26,319 nt of DNA from a bacterium UBA2214 (GTDB lineage: Bacteria; Zhuqueibacterota; Zhuqueibacteria; Residuimicrobiales; Residuimicrobiaceae), in NCBI GenBank assembly GCA_002327255.1, contig DCUM01000224.1, positions 11,108-37,426 on the forward strand, given 5' to 3'. Positions 8,533 to 18,048 of this stretch are shown here, in pieces (the stretch's first letter is position 1; every line of letters starts with the position of its first letter). The notes below the pieces were generated by a model. That model was not told the origin of the DNA, did not search any database, and saw only the letters and a program-made list of their open reading frames with translations. The position numbers and the translations under genes were made by a program.

Positions 8533-8561
8533 TTGAAAATGTCCGTCACTCGAAGTAAAAT
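8533..8561 (+). promoter_or_regulatory. Sigma70-like promoter for the secreted GDPD gene
   Basis: TTGAAA (8533-8538) and TAAAAT (8556-8561) are 17 bases apart. The predicted start near 8568 gives a very short leader whose GAGGT (8569-8573) is the ribosome binding site six bases before ATG 8580. Confidence 0.6.
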
Positions 8562-8579
8562 ATAAACCGAGGTCTGATC

Positions 8580-10886
8580 ATGAAAAAATCCACTTTTTGG
8601 CTTCCTCTCCTGGCCATCCTGCTCTGCCAGTCTGCCGCCATCGCCGGCACCGTCATCATCGCCCACCGCGGCGCCTCCGGGCTGGCCCCGGAAAACACCC
8701 TGGCCGCCTTTGCCAAAGCGATCGAGATCGGCGCCGACTGGTTCGAGCTCGATGTCCATCTCTCCAGCGACGATTCGCTCATGCTCATGCACGACGACAC
8801 CATCGACCGCACCACTTCCGGCAGCGGCGCTCTGGTCACCAAGACGTATGCCCAATTGTGCGCCGTCGATGCCGGTTCCTGGTTCTCCCCCGCATTTGCC
8901 GGCGAGAAAATCCCGACGCTGAGCGAAGCCCTCGATCTGGCGCTGGCCGCACCCTACCGCGTCGGTGTCGTCATCGAAATCAAGGCGACGACAGCCGGGA
9001 TCGTGGAAAAAGCCGTTGCCGAGGTGCAACGGCGCAATATGCAGGATCGCGTCATTCTCAGCAGTTTCAACCTCAGCCAGATCACCCAATCCAAACAGCT
9101 CGATCCCTCCATTCCGGTGCAGCTCTTCGCAACCATAACAGCGACCCACATCAACCAGGTCGCCGCCATCAAGGGAGAGTGGGTCGGCAGCGGCGGTACC
9201 ATCACCAAGGCGCTGCTCGATCTGGCGCACGCTCAAAAAATTCTCATGAACAAATGGACCGTGAATTCCGCCGCGGAGATGCGTAATCTGATCAATCTCG
9301 GCGTCGATGCCATCACCACCAATTTCCCGGACATCGCCAAAGCCATCCTCGACAACACGCCACCGACGGACGTCGTGCTGCTTCCGCCGCTTGTGGAGGC
9401 CAGCCGCGTGGCACTCTCCTGGCAGTCCGCCGTCGATCCGGAAAGCGGCATCGCCGGGTACCAAATCTACCGCGACACCACCGCCCACGCGACGACCCTG
9501 CTGTGTTCGCTCGGTGATACCACTTTCTGGGTGGACGAGACCCACAGCGAATCAAAACAGTTTTTCTACCGCATCAAGGCGCGGAATGTGGCAGGCCTTC
9601 TCAGCGCCCACTTTAGCAATGAAGTGAGCGCGACCATCGCAGCCGACCATCAGCCGCCGCACGTCAAACAGGTGCGCGCCTACGGGCGGGCGGATCAAAT
9701 CGTCATCGCCTTTGACGAACGACTCGATCAGACATCGGCTGAAACCGTCGCCAACTATCAGATCACACCCGGCATAGGGGTGCACAGCGCCCGTCTGGCG
9801 CTTGAGCGCCAATCCGTCATCCTCGGCGTCTCGCCGCTGCAGGAAAAAACGCCCTACACGCTCTCCGTCTCCCAGGTACAGGATCTGGCTGCCACGCCGA
9901 ATCCCATCATTCCGCCCGCCAGCGTGCCTTTCATGTTCATCCCCTTCCTCCCCAACACCGTCGCCAGTTGGGATCTGGACGAAGGAGAGGGTGTCGTCAT
10001 GACCGACGGCTCCGGCAACGACAATCACGGCGCCCTCATCATAGGCCCCGGATGGGGTTCCGGCTGGTGCGGGAATGGCCTGGTTTTTAACGGCGTCAAT
10101 GACTATGCGACGGTTCCGGCCTCGACCTCGCTCGACATCAACGCCGCCGAGGTATCGATCTCGTTATGGACCAACCTGGCGCTCTTGCCCAATGACCTGC
10201 CCGGCGCCTATGGCCCCCTCTACGATTCGGACACGGACAACTATGTGCTCTATGAAGACAAGGGCAGCAATGAACTGAGATTCAAGGTGACCACCGACAA
10301 AAGCGCTGAACGGCCGGGAATACCCGCCAGCTATCTCAGGACAGGCATCTGGCTGCATGTCGCCGGCGTCTACGACGGCAGCAAGGCCATGATCTATCTC
10401 AACGGCCAGCTCCACGACAGCCATCCGCTGACCGGGACCGTGCGGCCGAAACAGCGCGCCACCATCGGCGCCAGCGCAGGTTCCTACTTCAAGGGGGCGA
10501 TCGACGATATCCAGATTTTCAACCGCGCCCTGACCGGGGAAGAAATCCGCTTCCTCTACGCCGGCGAAGATCCGGCCACCGGTGTCGTCACCCGCAGGCA
10601 AATGCCGCGACAGAGCCACCTGGAGCTGAATTATCCCAATCCCTTCAATCCGGCGACCACCTTCCGTTATGTCCTGACGGAAAGAGGCAAGGTCAGACTC
10701 GCAGTCTATGACAGGCTCGGCCGCGAAGTGGCGCAGCTGGTCGACGCGATTCAGGAGCCTGGAGCGCATGAGGTTCATTGGCAGGCTTGCGGCCGGCACG
10801 GTTTGCCGCTGAGCAGCGGCGTCTACTTCTATCGCCTGACGACGCAAGGCTACGAGGCCACGGGGAAGACGAGTTTTCTGAAGTAA
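8580..10886 (+). CDS. Secreted glycerophosphodiester phosphodiesterase with FN3, Ig-like, LamG and C-terminal sorting domains
   Basis: The enzyme domain hydrolyses glycerophosphodiesters to glycerol-3-phosphate and an alcohol. The 768 residues start with a signal peptide (1 to about 22), followed by the GDPD barrel (about 24-257). Its conserved residues are visible: His29-Arg30 (IAHRGASGLAPENT), Glu56 and Asp58 (FELDVH), His71 (MLMHDDTIDRTT) and Glu133/Lys135 (VIEIKA). Then come a fibronectin type III domain (about 260-352), an SbsA/Big_5-like Ig domain (about 355-455) and a LamG/concanavalin-like domain (about 460-655, including DNHG and the closing FKGAIDDIQIFNRALTGEEI). A FlgD-like C-terminal sorting domain (about 680-768) has NYPNPFNPATTF and GVYFYRL, typical of type IX secretion cargo or its relatives. 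ATG 8580 has a good ribosome binding site. The architecture suggests surface attachment and binding to glycans or teichoic-acid-like polymers, which is inference. Confidence 0.92.
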   Translation: MKKSTFWLPLLAILLCQSAAIAGTVIIAHRGASGLAPENTLAAFAKAIEIGADWFELDVHLSSDDSLMLMHDDTIDRTTSGSGALVTKTYAQLCAVDAGSWFSPAFAGEKIPTLSEALDLALAAPYRVGVVIEIKATTAGIVEKAVAEVQRRNMQDRVILSSFNLSQITQSKQLDPSIPVQLFATITATHINQVAAIKGEWVGSGGTITKALLDLAHAQKILMNKWTVNSAAEMRNLINLGVDAITTNFPDIAKAILDNTPPTDVVLLPPLVEASRVALSWQSAVDPESGIAGYQIYRDTTAHATTLLCSLGDTTFWVDETHSESKQFFYRIKARNVAGLLSAHFSNEVSATIAADHQPPHVKQVRAYGRADQIVIAFDERLDQTSAETVANYQITPGIGVHSARLALERQSVILGVSPLQEKTPYTLSVSQVQDLAATPNPIIPPASVPFMFIPFLPNTVASWDLDEGEGVVMTDGSGNDNHGALIIGPGWGSGWCGNGLVFNGVNDYATVPASTSLDINAAEVSISLWTNLALLPNDLPGAYGPLYDSDTDNYVLYEDKGSNELRFKVTTDKSAERPGIPASYLRTGIWLHVAGVYDGSKAMIYLNGQLHDSHPLTGTVRPKQRATIGASAGSYFKGAIDDIQIFNRALTGEEIRFLYAGEDPATGVVTRRQMPRQSHLELNYPNPFNPATTFRYVLTERGKVRLAVYDRLGREVAQLVDAIQEPGAHEVHWQACGRHGLPLSSGVYFYRLTTQGYEATGKTSFLK

Positions 10887-10924
10887 CACAAGAATCATTA
10901 CAGAGCGAACGCAGGGCAGGCCTT

Positions 10925-11839
10925 TCAGCGATCATGACCCTCATCATCGAACGAGGCCATGTCCTCCAGAGATTCCAGATGGGTCAGGACGGAGAGATTG
11001 GGGAGCGCGGCGCGCAGTTTCTGTTCCATCTCCTCCAGAAGAAGATGGCCGCGATGAACACTCCAGTGGCCGGGCACCAGGACGTGCAAAGTGGCAAAAC
11101 GCCGCACCCCGGCACGCCGCGTCTTGAGCGCGTGAAATACGATGCCATCGGCTTCATATTTCTGCAATATGCCGCGGATGGCCGCCACCTCCTCCTCGGG
11201 CAACGCCGTATCCATGAGTCCGTGAATCGATTCCGTCACGATATGCAATCCGGAACGAACGATATGGGCAGCGACCAGCAAGGCGACGATGGCATCGAAG
11301 CGAAGCCATCCGGTCAGCGCGACGGCAGCAATGCCGGCCAATACACCCAGGGAAGTCCATACATCGGTGAGCAGATGGCGGGCATCCGCCTCCAGTACAA
11401 TCGAGCCGAAACGGCGGCCGGCGCGCAGCAAAATCATGGCGACGGCCCCGTTGATGAGCGAAGCGCCCAGCGCGAGGAAGAGGCCGGTTCCCAACTTCTG
11501 CAATGGCGCGGGCGAGATCAGACGCGGCAGCGCGGTGATGATGATCCCGATCGCCGCCAGCAGGATCAAGGCGCCTTCGACACCGCTGGAAAAATATTCC
11601 GCTTTGTTATGGCCAAAGGCGTGTTCCTCATCGGCGGGGCGTGCCGCAACCGTCAACATGGCGAACGCCATCAGCGCCCCGGCGAGGTTGACCAGCGATT
11701 CCAGAGCATCGGAGAGCAATCCGACAGATCCCGTAAAATAATAGGCAGCCCCCTTGAGAAGAATGGTGGCTATCGCCGCGGCCATCGAGATCCACGCATA
11801 ACGGCGTATTTCAAACGTTTTCGTACTGGCGTGCGTCAC
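10925..11839 (-). CDS. Cation diffusion facilitator (CDF) family metal efflux protein
   Basis: This is an inner-membrane divalent metal/proton antiporter, probably for Zn, Fe, Mn or Co. The 304-residue length is typical. Six membrane helices occupy about residues 14-205. Metal-site motifs are visible: LLSDALESLVN with Asp44 in helix 2, HAFGHNKAEYFSSGVEG (His73, His77) in the loop, and HLLTDVWTS (His155, Asp159) in helix 5. The cytoplasmic C-terminal domain (about 210-304) keeps His residues of the dimeric ferredoxin-like fold (FHALKTRRAG, LHVLVPG, THLESLED). The first helix-2 site reads D-x-x-E rather than D-x-x-x-D, so substrate choice cannot be called. The start is GTG (11837-11839) preceded by a GGAAAG-type ribosome binding site. 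It converges on the GDPD gene (38 bases apart) and diverges from ccmF. It is the only minus-strand gene called here. Confidence 0.92.
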   Translation of the reverse strand: MTHASTKTFEIRRYAWISMAAAIATILLKGAAYYFTGSVGLLSDALESLVNLAGALMAFAMLTVAARPADEEHAFGHNKAEYFSSGVEGALILLAAIGIIITALPRLISPAPLQKLGTGLFLALGASLINGAVAMILLRAGRRFGSIVLEADARHLLTDVWTSLGVLAGIAAVALTGWLRFDAIVALLVAAHIVRSGLHIVTESIHGLMDTALPEEEVAAIRGILQKYEADGIVFHALKTRRAGVRRFATLHVLVPGHWSVHRGHLLLEEMEQKLRAALPNLSVLTHLESLEDMASFDDEGHDR

Positions 11840-11882
11840 AGGCGCTTTCCGGGTTCTCTGTCGACTCTTGCATACTTTTTAT

Positions 11883-11897
11883 AAGGCTGACAGCCTT
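11883..11897. promoter_or_regulatory. Perfect 15-base palindrome upstream of the CDF gene, candidate operator
   Basis: AAGGCTGACAGCCTT is a perfect inverted repeat with seven-base arms around one central base. It lies about 44 bases upstream of the CDF start codon and adjoins a TATAAA-like hexamer on the minus strand. That is where a repressor of a metal efflux gene would bind. No regulator gene is present in the window, so the role is inference. Confidence 0.35.
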
Positions 11898-12103
11898 CAG
11901 GTTTCTGCTTTCAACCGGCAACACTGAATGGCTGGCTTTTCTCTGCCCCGTATCTCTTACGGTAAATGTGTCGATTCCTTCAGCCAATTTCAATGTTTTT
12001 TTCTGCGCGCCTCAGATCGGTGTACGATCAGGGCCATGCACGCGGCACAATAAAAAATGCCCACGAATTCTACTCTATTCGCACAGCCGGGCGGCTTATT
12101 CTG

Positions 12104-12132
12104 TTGCAGATCAGCGCTGGAATTAATATATT
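12104..12132 (+). promoter_or_regulatory. Sigma70-like promoter for the ccm operon
   Basis: TTGCAG (12104-12109) and TATATT (12127-12132) are separated by 17 bases. The predicted start near 12139 gives a leader of about 150 nt before the ccmF start. Confidence 0.5.
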
Positions 12133-12201
12133 CCCACGCTTGTTAACTATTGAAATAGTTTTAATAGTGACCTGAATTGAGCGATTTGTGCCTCTCTGGT
12201 A

Positions 12202-12265
12202 ACCTTCCTGAAGGCCGGCAGCTGCCGGAAAGGTGATGAATCACTCAGTTTGGAATCGACCAAAC
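12202..12265 (+). promoter_or_regulatory. Three tandem hairpins in the ccmF 5' leader
   Basis: Hairpin 1 has outer arms ACCTTCC (12202-12208) and GGAAAGGT (12227-12234) around, or competing with, the perfect palindrome CCGGCAGCTGCCGG (12215-12228). Hairpin 2 is GTGA-TGAA-TCAC (12233-12244). Hairpin 3 is GTTTGG-AATCGA-CCAAAC (12248-12265). The ribosome binding site GAGGA (12277-12281) follows 11 bases later. No U tract follows, so this is not an obvious terminator. It matches no riboswitch class I can recall. Confidence 0.4.
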
Positions 12266-12287
12266 CCACCAACATTGAGGACCTTCC

Positions 12288-14228
<1,941 letters not shown>

Positions 14229-14250
14229 ACTCTTTGCAGATTGAGGATTT

Positions 14251-14685
14251 ATGAGCGAATTACTTGCCTTGTTGATCATCATCCTGGTGGTCGCCTATGT
14301 GGTATGGCCCCTGTACCGTCTGCGCTCACACCGTGCGCTCTCTCTTGTTGGATCAGGGAATAAAACCCAGGATTTGCACTATCAAAAGCGCATCGCCACG
14401 GAGATCATCGAGGATTTGCACTTTGACCACCAGACCGGCAAGCTCGGCGATGCGGATCATCAGGATCTGGTGCATAAACAGCAGCGGCTCATCGAGAGAC
14501 TGGACGAGCAGCTGCAGAAATCACGACGCCCTGACAGCGATGATCCCGTTGCCCGTCTGGAGGCCGAGATCGCCCGGCAAAAGGCCAAACGCTTCCCGGC
14601 CCATGGCGCTGCTTGTCCGCGGTGTGGCAAACCCAAACCGAACGGCGCCAAATTCTGCCCCGAATGCGGCGCGCCGTTGACCTGA
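14251..14685 (+). CDS. Membrane-anchored zinc-ribbon protein of the ccm operon (CcmI-like N-terminus)
   Basis: This 144-residue protein has one N-terminal membrane helix (about 4-22). A charged region follows (about 43-112) whose start, YQKRIATEIIEDLHFDHQTGKLGDADHQDL, resembles the membrane-proximal part of CcmI/CycH-like proteins and is probably helical or coiled. The C-terminus is a zinc ribbon with two CxxC knuckles, CPRC (122-125) and CPEC (136-139). GAGGA (14243-14247) lies just before ATG 14251, and the gene begins 22 bases after ccmF. Comparable small zinc-ribbon proteins occur between ccmF and ccmA in some deltaproteobacterial-type gene clusters, as far as I recall. A role in heme lyase assembly or apocytochrome handling is inferred from the neighbours only. 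Confidence 0.8.
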   Translation: MSELLALLIIILVVAYVVWPLYRLRSHRALSLVGSGNKTQDLHYQKRIATEIIEDLHFDHQTGKLGDADHQDLVHKQQRLIERLDEQLQKSRRPDSDDPVARLEAEIARQKAKRFPAHGAACPRCGKPKPNGAKFCPECGAPLT

Positions 14686-14716
14686 AACCGTATACATTAG
14701 CTGGATTGATGTTCCC

Positions 14717-15865
14717 ATGAAAATCAGAGAATTTGCCATTGTACTGATCATCTCTTCCCTGAGCCACGCCGGTTCTGCCACGTTCTCCGGCCGGATATTG
14801 AATGGCACCCGCGACAGCTCCGCCGTGGCCGGTCAAGCGGTTGCCCTGCACTATTTCAAGGCGGATGCCCATGCGCCCCAGGAAATCGCGCGCACCCTCT
14901 CCGCCGGGAATGGCCGCTACATTTTTTCGATTCCGGCGCTCGATACCAGCGCCCATTATCTCGCCACGAGCGAATACCAGGGAGTGGCCTACTACAGCGA
15001 CCCGGCGCATTTCAGCGCATCCGCCCGGTTTCACTACGACATCGTCCTCTTCGATTCGACCCACAGCGCCGCCGGGGTGGTTGGTCTGATGCATCACCTC
15101 TTCTTGCAGGATGCCGGTGAGGGGTTGGCCGTGCGCGAAACGCGCGTGCTTAACAATCCGACCTCCAAAACCATCATCGATGCCATCCAGGATACGCACG
15201 GCCACAGCGGCATCCTCCGCATCGATCTGGCGTCGTGGACCCAGGAGATCACACCCATCGCCGGTCGCTTCGGCAGCGACCTGATGGTGCACGAGCATAC
15301 CCTCTACGATGTCGGCGTCTTTGAACCCGGAAACCGCCAGCTCTCTTTCGCTTACCAGCTGCCCTGGCAAAAGGATCGCGCGCTGCTGGTCGTTGAAATC
15401 GGCCACCCGACGCGCTCGGTTGATTTTTTCGTCGATGACCAGGGACTCTCCCTGCAGGGTGAAGGCTTGAGCGATCATGGCCCCTTCAGCATCCGCGGCA
15501 CGGCCTACCACCGCTATGGCCTCTCCGATGTGCCCGCGGGCACACGGCTGCAACTGCAGGTGGTGCGTCAGAGTGTAGCAGCAGAGAGCCTGCCGCCCTG
15601 GCTCACGCTGCTGGCCACCGCCGTACTGCTTCTCTTTGGCATCTCTCTGGCCCGCGCTTTCGCTCCGAAGAAAGAGCAACCTCTCGGTGCGGACGAACGC
15701 GCGCAGCTGCTCAAGGAGCGCCAGGAGCTGATCGAGCGCATCGCAGCACTCGAAGCCTCAGCCTCTTTCTCGAGCGAATCCGGCATGCAGCAGGAACGAT
15801 CGTCGCTTTTCCAGCGAGTGCTGCGTCTCGAAAGCCGGCTGCAAGCCCCGGCAGGCAAAAAGTGA
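14717..15865 (+). CDS. Exported single-pass membrane protein with carboxypeptidase-regulatory-like domain, in the ccm operon
   Basis: This 382-residue protein has a signal peptide (1 to about 18) and a prealbumin/CarboxypepD_reg-like beta domain (about 20-110: FSGRILNG, GQAVALHYF, GNGRYIFSIPALD). A second beta-rich domain follows (about 115-285), then one membrane helix (about 294-314) and a cytoplasmic tail with predicted coiled-coil heptads (about 326-375). The large exported part would face the periplasm, where apocytochromes and heme meet. It is 31 bases after the zinc-ribbon gene, and its stop overlaps the ccmA start by four bases (GTGA), so it is co-translated with the ccm genes. ATG 14717 lacks a strong Shine-Dalgarno sequence. 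I recognise no named function. A link to cytochrome c maturation is inferred from context. Confidence 0.8.
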   Translation: MKIREFAIVLIISSLSHAGSATFSGRILNGTRDSSAVAGQAVALHYFKADAHAPQEIARTLSAGNGRYIFSIPALDTSAHYLATSEYQGVAYYSDPAHFSASARFHYDIVLFDSTHSAAGVVGLMHHLFLQDAGEGLAVRETRVLNNPTSKTIIDAIQDTHGHSGILRIDLASWTQEITPIAGRFGSDLMVHEHTLYDVGVFEPGNRQLSFAYQLPWQKDRALLVVEIGHPTRSVDFFVDDQGLSLQGEGLSDHGPFSIRGTAYHRYGLSDVPAGTRLQLQVVRQSVAAESLPPWLTLLATAVLLLFGISLARAFAPKKEQPLGADERAQLLKERQELIERIAALEASASFSSESGMQQERSSLFQRVLRLESRLQAPAGKK

Positions 15866-16548
15866 TCCGTACAGAACACATCGGCAAATCATTCGGCCCG
15901 CTGCACGCCCTGCACGAGGTGAATTTCGCGATCCCGCAGGGAGAATGGGCGGCCCTGCTGGGCGCCAACGGCGCCGGTAAAACCACCCTGATTCGCATGC
16001 TCGCCGCACTCACCCGGCCTTCAGCGGGTTCGATCGAGGTGGCTGGATTCGATCTCGAACGGCATGCGCACAAAGTGCGCCAACGCATCGGTGTGGTGAG
16101 CCACCACCCCCTGCTCTACGGCGACCTCTCGGCCGAAGAAAATTTGCGTTTCTATGGCCGCATGTTCCAGGTGGAAAACTTGCAGAATCGCATCGATGAA
16201 CTGCTCTCTCTGATGGAATTGAAAAAACGCCGCCACGATCTCGTGCGCACTTTTTCGCGCGGCATGCAACAGCGCCTCTCCCTGGCACGCGCGGTTTTGC
16301 ATCAGCCCGGCGTTCTGCTCCTCGACGAACCCTTCACCGGCCTGGATCTCCACGCCACGGATCTGCTCACCCGTTTCATTGAAAAAGCCATCGCCGGAAG
16401 CGTCACGGTCTTTATGAGCGTTCACGATCTCGACTATGCGCTCGCCCATGCGCAGCGCCTGCTGGTGCTGTGTAAGGGACGTTTGCTGATGGATACCACG
16501 CCAGGCGGGATTGGCAGAGATCAACTCGTGGAATTGATCCGTGAATAG
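15862..16548 (+). CDS. ccmA: Heme exporter ATP-binding protein CcmA
   Basis: This is the ATPase of the CcmABCD complex, whose ATP hydrolysis releases holo-CcmE from CcmC/CcmD in System I cytochrome c maturation. The 228 residues form a single ABC ATPase domain. Walker A is GANGAGKTT (34-42), the signature is FSRGMQQR (131-138; the FSxGMxQR form typical of CcmA), Walker B is VLLLDEP (151-157), and the H-loop is SVHDL (His188). At the Q-loop position the sequence reads VVSHHPLLYGDL, so a His stands where most ABC proteins have Gln. I believe this occurs in other CcmA-like proteins too. The start is GTG 15862, overlapping the previous stop. It is followed by ccmB with an eight-base overlap. Confidence 0.95.
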   Translation: MIRTEHIGKSFGPLHALHEVNFAIPQGEWAALLGANGAGKTTLIRMLAALTRPSAGSIEVAGFDLERHAHKVRQRIGVVSHHPLLYGDLSAEENLRFYGRMFQVENLQNRIDELLSLMELKKRRHDLVRTFSRGMQQRLSLARAVLHQPGVLLLDEPFTGLDLHATDLLTRFIEKAIAGSVTVFMSVHDLDYALAHAQRLLVLCKGRLLMDTTPGGIGRDQLVELIRE

Positions 16549-17218
16549 CCTGCGCCAGATATATACGATCCTGTACAAGGACGTGCTCCTCGAGCTGCGC
16601 AGCAAGGATATCCTCACCGCCATGCTGATCTTTTCGCTCACCGTCGTGGTGATTTTCAACTTTGTCTTCGAGCCGGGCTCCGCGGAGATGGCGACATCGG
16701 CGCCGGGGATTCTCTGGGTGGCATTTGCCTTTGCCAGCAACCTCGGATTGAGCCGTTCGTTCGCCCGCGAACAGGAGAACAGCAACATGCAGGGCTTGCT
16801 CATCTGCCCGGTCGACCGCAGTGCGGTGTTCACCGCCAAAGTCATCGGGAATGTCCTGTTTATTTTTCTCGTCGAGCTGGTCACCCTGCCGGTCATGGTG
16901 CTCTTTTTTGATCTCTCCATCGGCGCCGTCTGGCTGCCGCTGCTGGCGACACTGCTGCTGGGCACCCTGGGCTTCGCCACCGTCGGCACGCTCTTTTCGG
17001 TCATTTCCGCCAACACCCGTTCGCGGGAAGTCATGCTGCCGATCATGCTCTTTCCGGTCACGGTGCCGGTCATCCTGGCCGCGATCAAAAGCACGGCCTG
17101 GCTGCTCGCCGGCCGCGACCTGGGCCAGGTGTGGCCGTGGCTGCGGCTGCTGATCGCGTTCGATGTCCTCTATTTCGTCGTCTGTTTTCTGCTCTATGAA
17201 TATGTCGTGGAAGAATAA
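16541..17218 (+). CDS. ccmB: Heme exporter membrane protein CcmB
   Basis: This is the permease partner of CcmA in the CcmABCD complex of the inner membrane. It has 225 residues with six hydrophobic helices. The characteristic CcmB stretch runs from AFAFASNLGLSRSFAREQEN (about 61-80) into GLLICPVDRSAVFTAK (about 85-100), followed by the helix VLFIFLVELVTLPVMVLFF. The conserved late segment SREVMLPIMLFPVTVPVILAA is also present. The start is GTG 16541, overlapping the last codons of ccmA by eight bases, which indicates translational coupling. The stop at 17216-17218 is followed by ccmC after 16 bases. Confidence 0.94.
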   Translation: MNSLRQIYTILYKDVLLELRSKDILTAMLIFSLTVVVIFNFVFEPGSAEMATSAPGILWVAFAFASNLGLSRSFAREQENSNMQGLLICPVDRSAVFTAKVIGNVLFIFLVELVTLPVMVLFFDLSIGAVWLPLLATLLLGTLGFATVGTLFSVISANTRSREVMLPIMLFPVTVPVILAAIKSTAWLLAGRDLGQVWPWLRLLIAFDVLYFVVCFLLYEYVVEE

Positions 17219-17234
17219 GCGGAGTTCTGTCATC

Positions 17235-17915
17235 ATGAAAAGCATAAAAACGGCCCATCTGGTGATGATCCTGCTCACTTTCATCGCCGTTGAAATGGCC
17301 CTCTATCTGACCTTTTTGTATGCGCCGACAGAAAAAATCATGGGGGATGTGCAGCGCATTTTCTATTTTCATGTTTCCGCCGCGTGGGCGTCGTTTCTGG
17401 CCTTTTTCTTTGTCTTTATAGCCAGCATCGCCTTTTTGCGTACGGGCAAGGCACACTGGGACAGGCTCGCCGCCAGTGCGGCGGAAATCGGCATTCTCTT
17501 CATCTCCATCGTTTTGTTGACCGGGCCGCTGTGGGCCAAGCCGGTCTGGGGCGTGTACTGGACCTGGGATGCGCGCCTCACCACCTCGCTGGTGCTGTGG
17601 CTGATCTATATCGCCTACCTCATGGTGCGAAGTTACACAACCGATGCCGAACGCGGCGCCAAATTCGCCGCCGTCTTTGGCATCATCGGCTTCATCGATG
17701 TGCCGGTTGTGTACATGTCCATTCGCTGGTGGCGCACCCTGCATCCGGCGCCGGTGATCGCCGGCGGCGAGGGGAGCGGACTGGCGCCGGAGATGCTGCA
17801 TACGCTCCTGTTCAATCTTTTCGCCTTTTCCAGTTTATTGATCACGCTCCTGATCCTGTCGTATCGAATCAGCACCCTGGAACAACGGGTTCAGGCGCTC
17901 AAACATCACTCGTGA
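17235..17915 (+). CDS. ccmC: Heme handling protein CcmC
   Basis: CcmC binds heme at the periplasmic face and loads it onto CcmE. The 226 residues have six membrane helices. The heme-binding WWD motif reads WGVYWTWDARLTT (about 105-117), and the flanking external histidines are in FYFHVSAAW (His46) and WWRTLHP (His170). An upstream in-frame ATG at 17163 would add 24 residues lying inside ccmB. I chose ATG 17235 because GGAG (17221-17224) sits ten bases before it and the helix pattern then matches CcmC. Its stop overlaps the ribosome binding site of ccmD. CcsA/ResC proteins share the WWD motif, but the size and the ccmAB context favour CcmC. Confidence 0.95.
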   Translation: MKSIKTAHLVMILLTFIAVEMALYLTFLYAPTEKIMGDVQRIFYFHVSAAWASFLAFFFVFIASIAFLRTGKAHWDRLAASAAEIGILFISIVLLTGPLWAKPVWGVYWTWDARLTTSLVLWLIYIAYLMVRSYTTDAERGAKFAAVFGIIGFIDVPVVYMSIRWWRTLHPAPVIAGGEGSGLAPEMLHTLLFNLFAFSSLLITLLILSYRISTLEQRVQALKHHS

Positions 17916-17922
17916 GGATCGT

Positions 17923-18048
17923 ATGTCCATGCAATTTCTCTTTGCGGCTTTCACGCTGATCTGGCTGGCCTTGTTTGTGTATCTGGTGCGACTGGGCAGA
18001 AAAATCAGCAGCATCGAAAAAGAGCTGCAACAACTGCAGGATCGCTGA
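17923..18048 (+). CDS. ccmD: Small heme exporter protein CcmD
   Basis: This is a 41-residue protein directly after ccmC. It has one membrane helix (about residues 4-22, FLFAAFTLIWLALFVYLVRL) followed by a charged amphipathic tail (RKISSIEKELQQLQDR), the standard CcmD plan. CcmD bridges CcmC and the CcmAB ATPase so that heme-loaded CcmE can be released. GAGGA (17914-17918) overlaps the ccmC stop and precedes ATG 17923; ATG 17929 in the same frame is an alternative start. No co-directional gene follows closely, so it probably ends the operon. Confidence 0.88.
   Translation: MSMQFLFAAFTLIWLALFVYLVRLGRKISSIEKELQQLQDR

Larger units (their letters stand above)
11840..12287. other. Intergenic region between the divergent CDF gene and ccmF
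   Basis: This 448-base stretch has no convincing gene. It is more AT-rich than the flanking coding DNA. It contains a perfect odd palindrome near the CDF start (11883-11897), a promoter for ccmF (12104-12132) and three consecutive inverted repeats in the ccmF leader (12202-12265). I found no well-spaced minus-strand promoter for the CDF gene; a TATAAA lies on that strand near 11878-11883 but lacks a good -35 partner. Confidence 0.6.

Noticed and set aside
10778..11884. A 368-codon plus-strand open frame
   Set aside because: It is antisense to the CDF transporter, whose metal-binding motifs are clear, and it overlaps the end of the GDPD gene.
12179..12287. A known riboswitch upstream of ccmF
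   Set aside because: I compared the conserved cores I remember (cobalamin, TPP, SAM, c-di-GMP, fluoride, THF, molybdenum cofactor) and none fits, so I kept it only as an unclassified structured leader.
14489..15679. A 396-codon minus-strand open frame
   Set aside because: It is antisense to the zinc-ribbon gene and the exported ccm-operon protein; the sense frames have coherent topology and operon overlaps.
17163..17234. An upstream in-frame start for ccmC
   Set aside because: It would add 24 polar residues encoded inside ccmB. ATG 17235 has a ribosome binding site and fits the family N-terminus.
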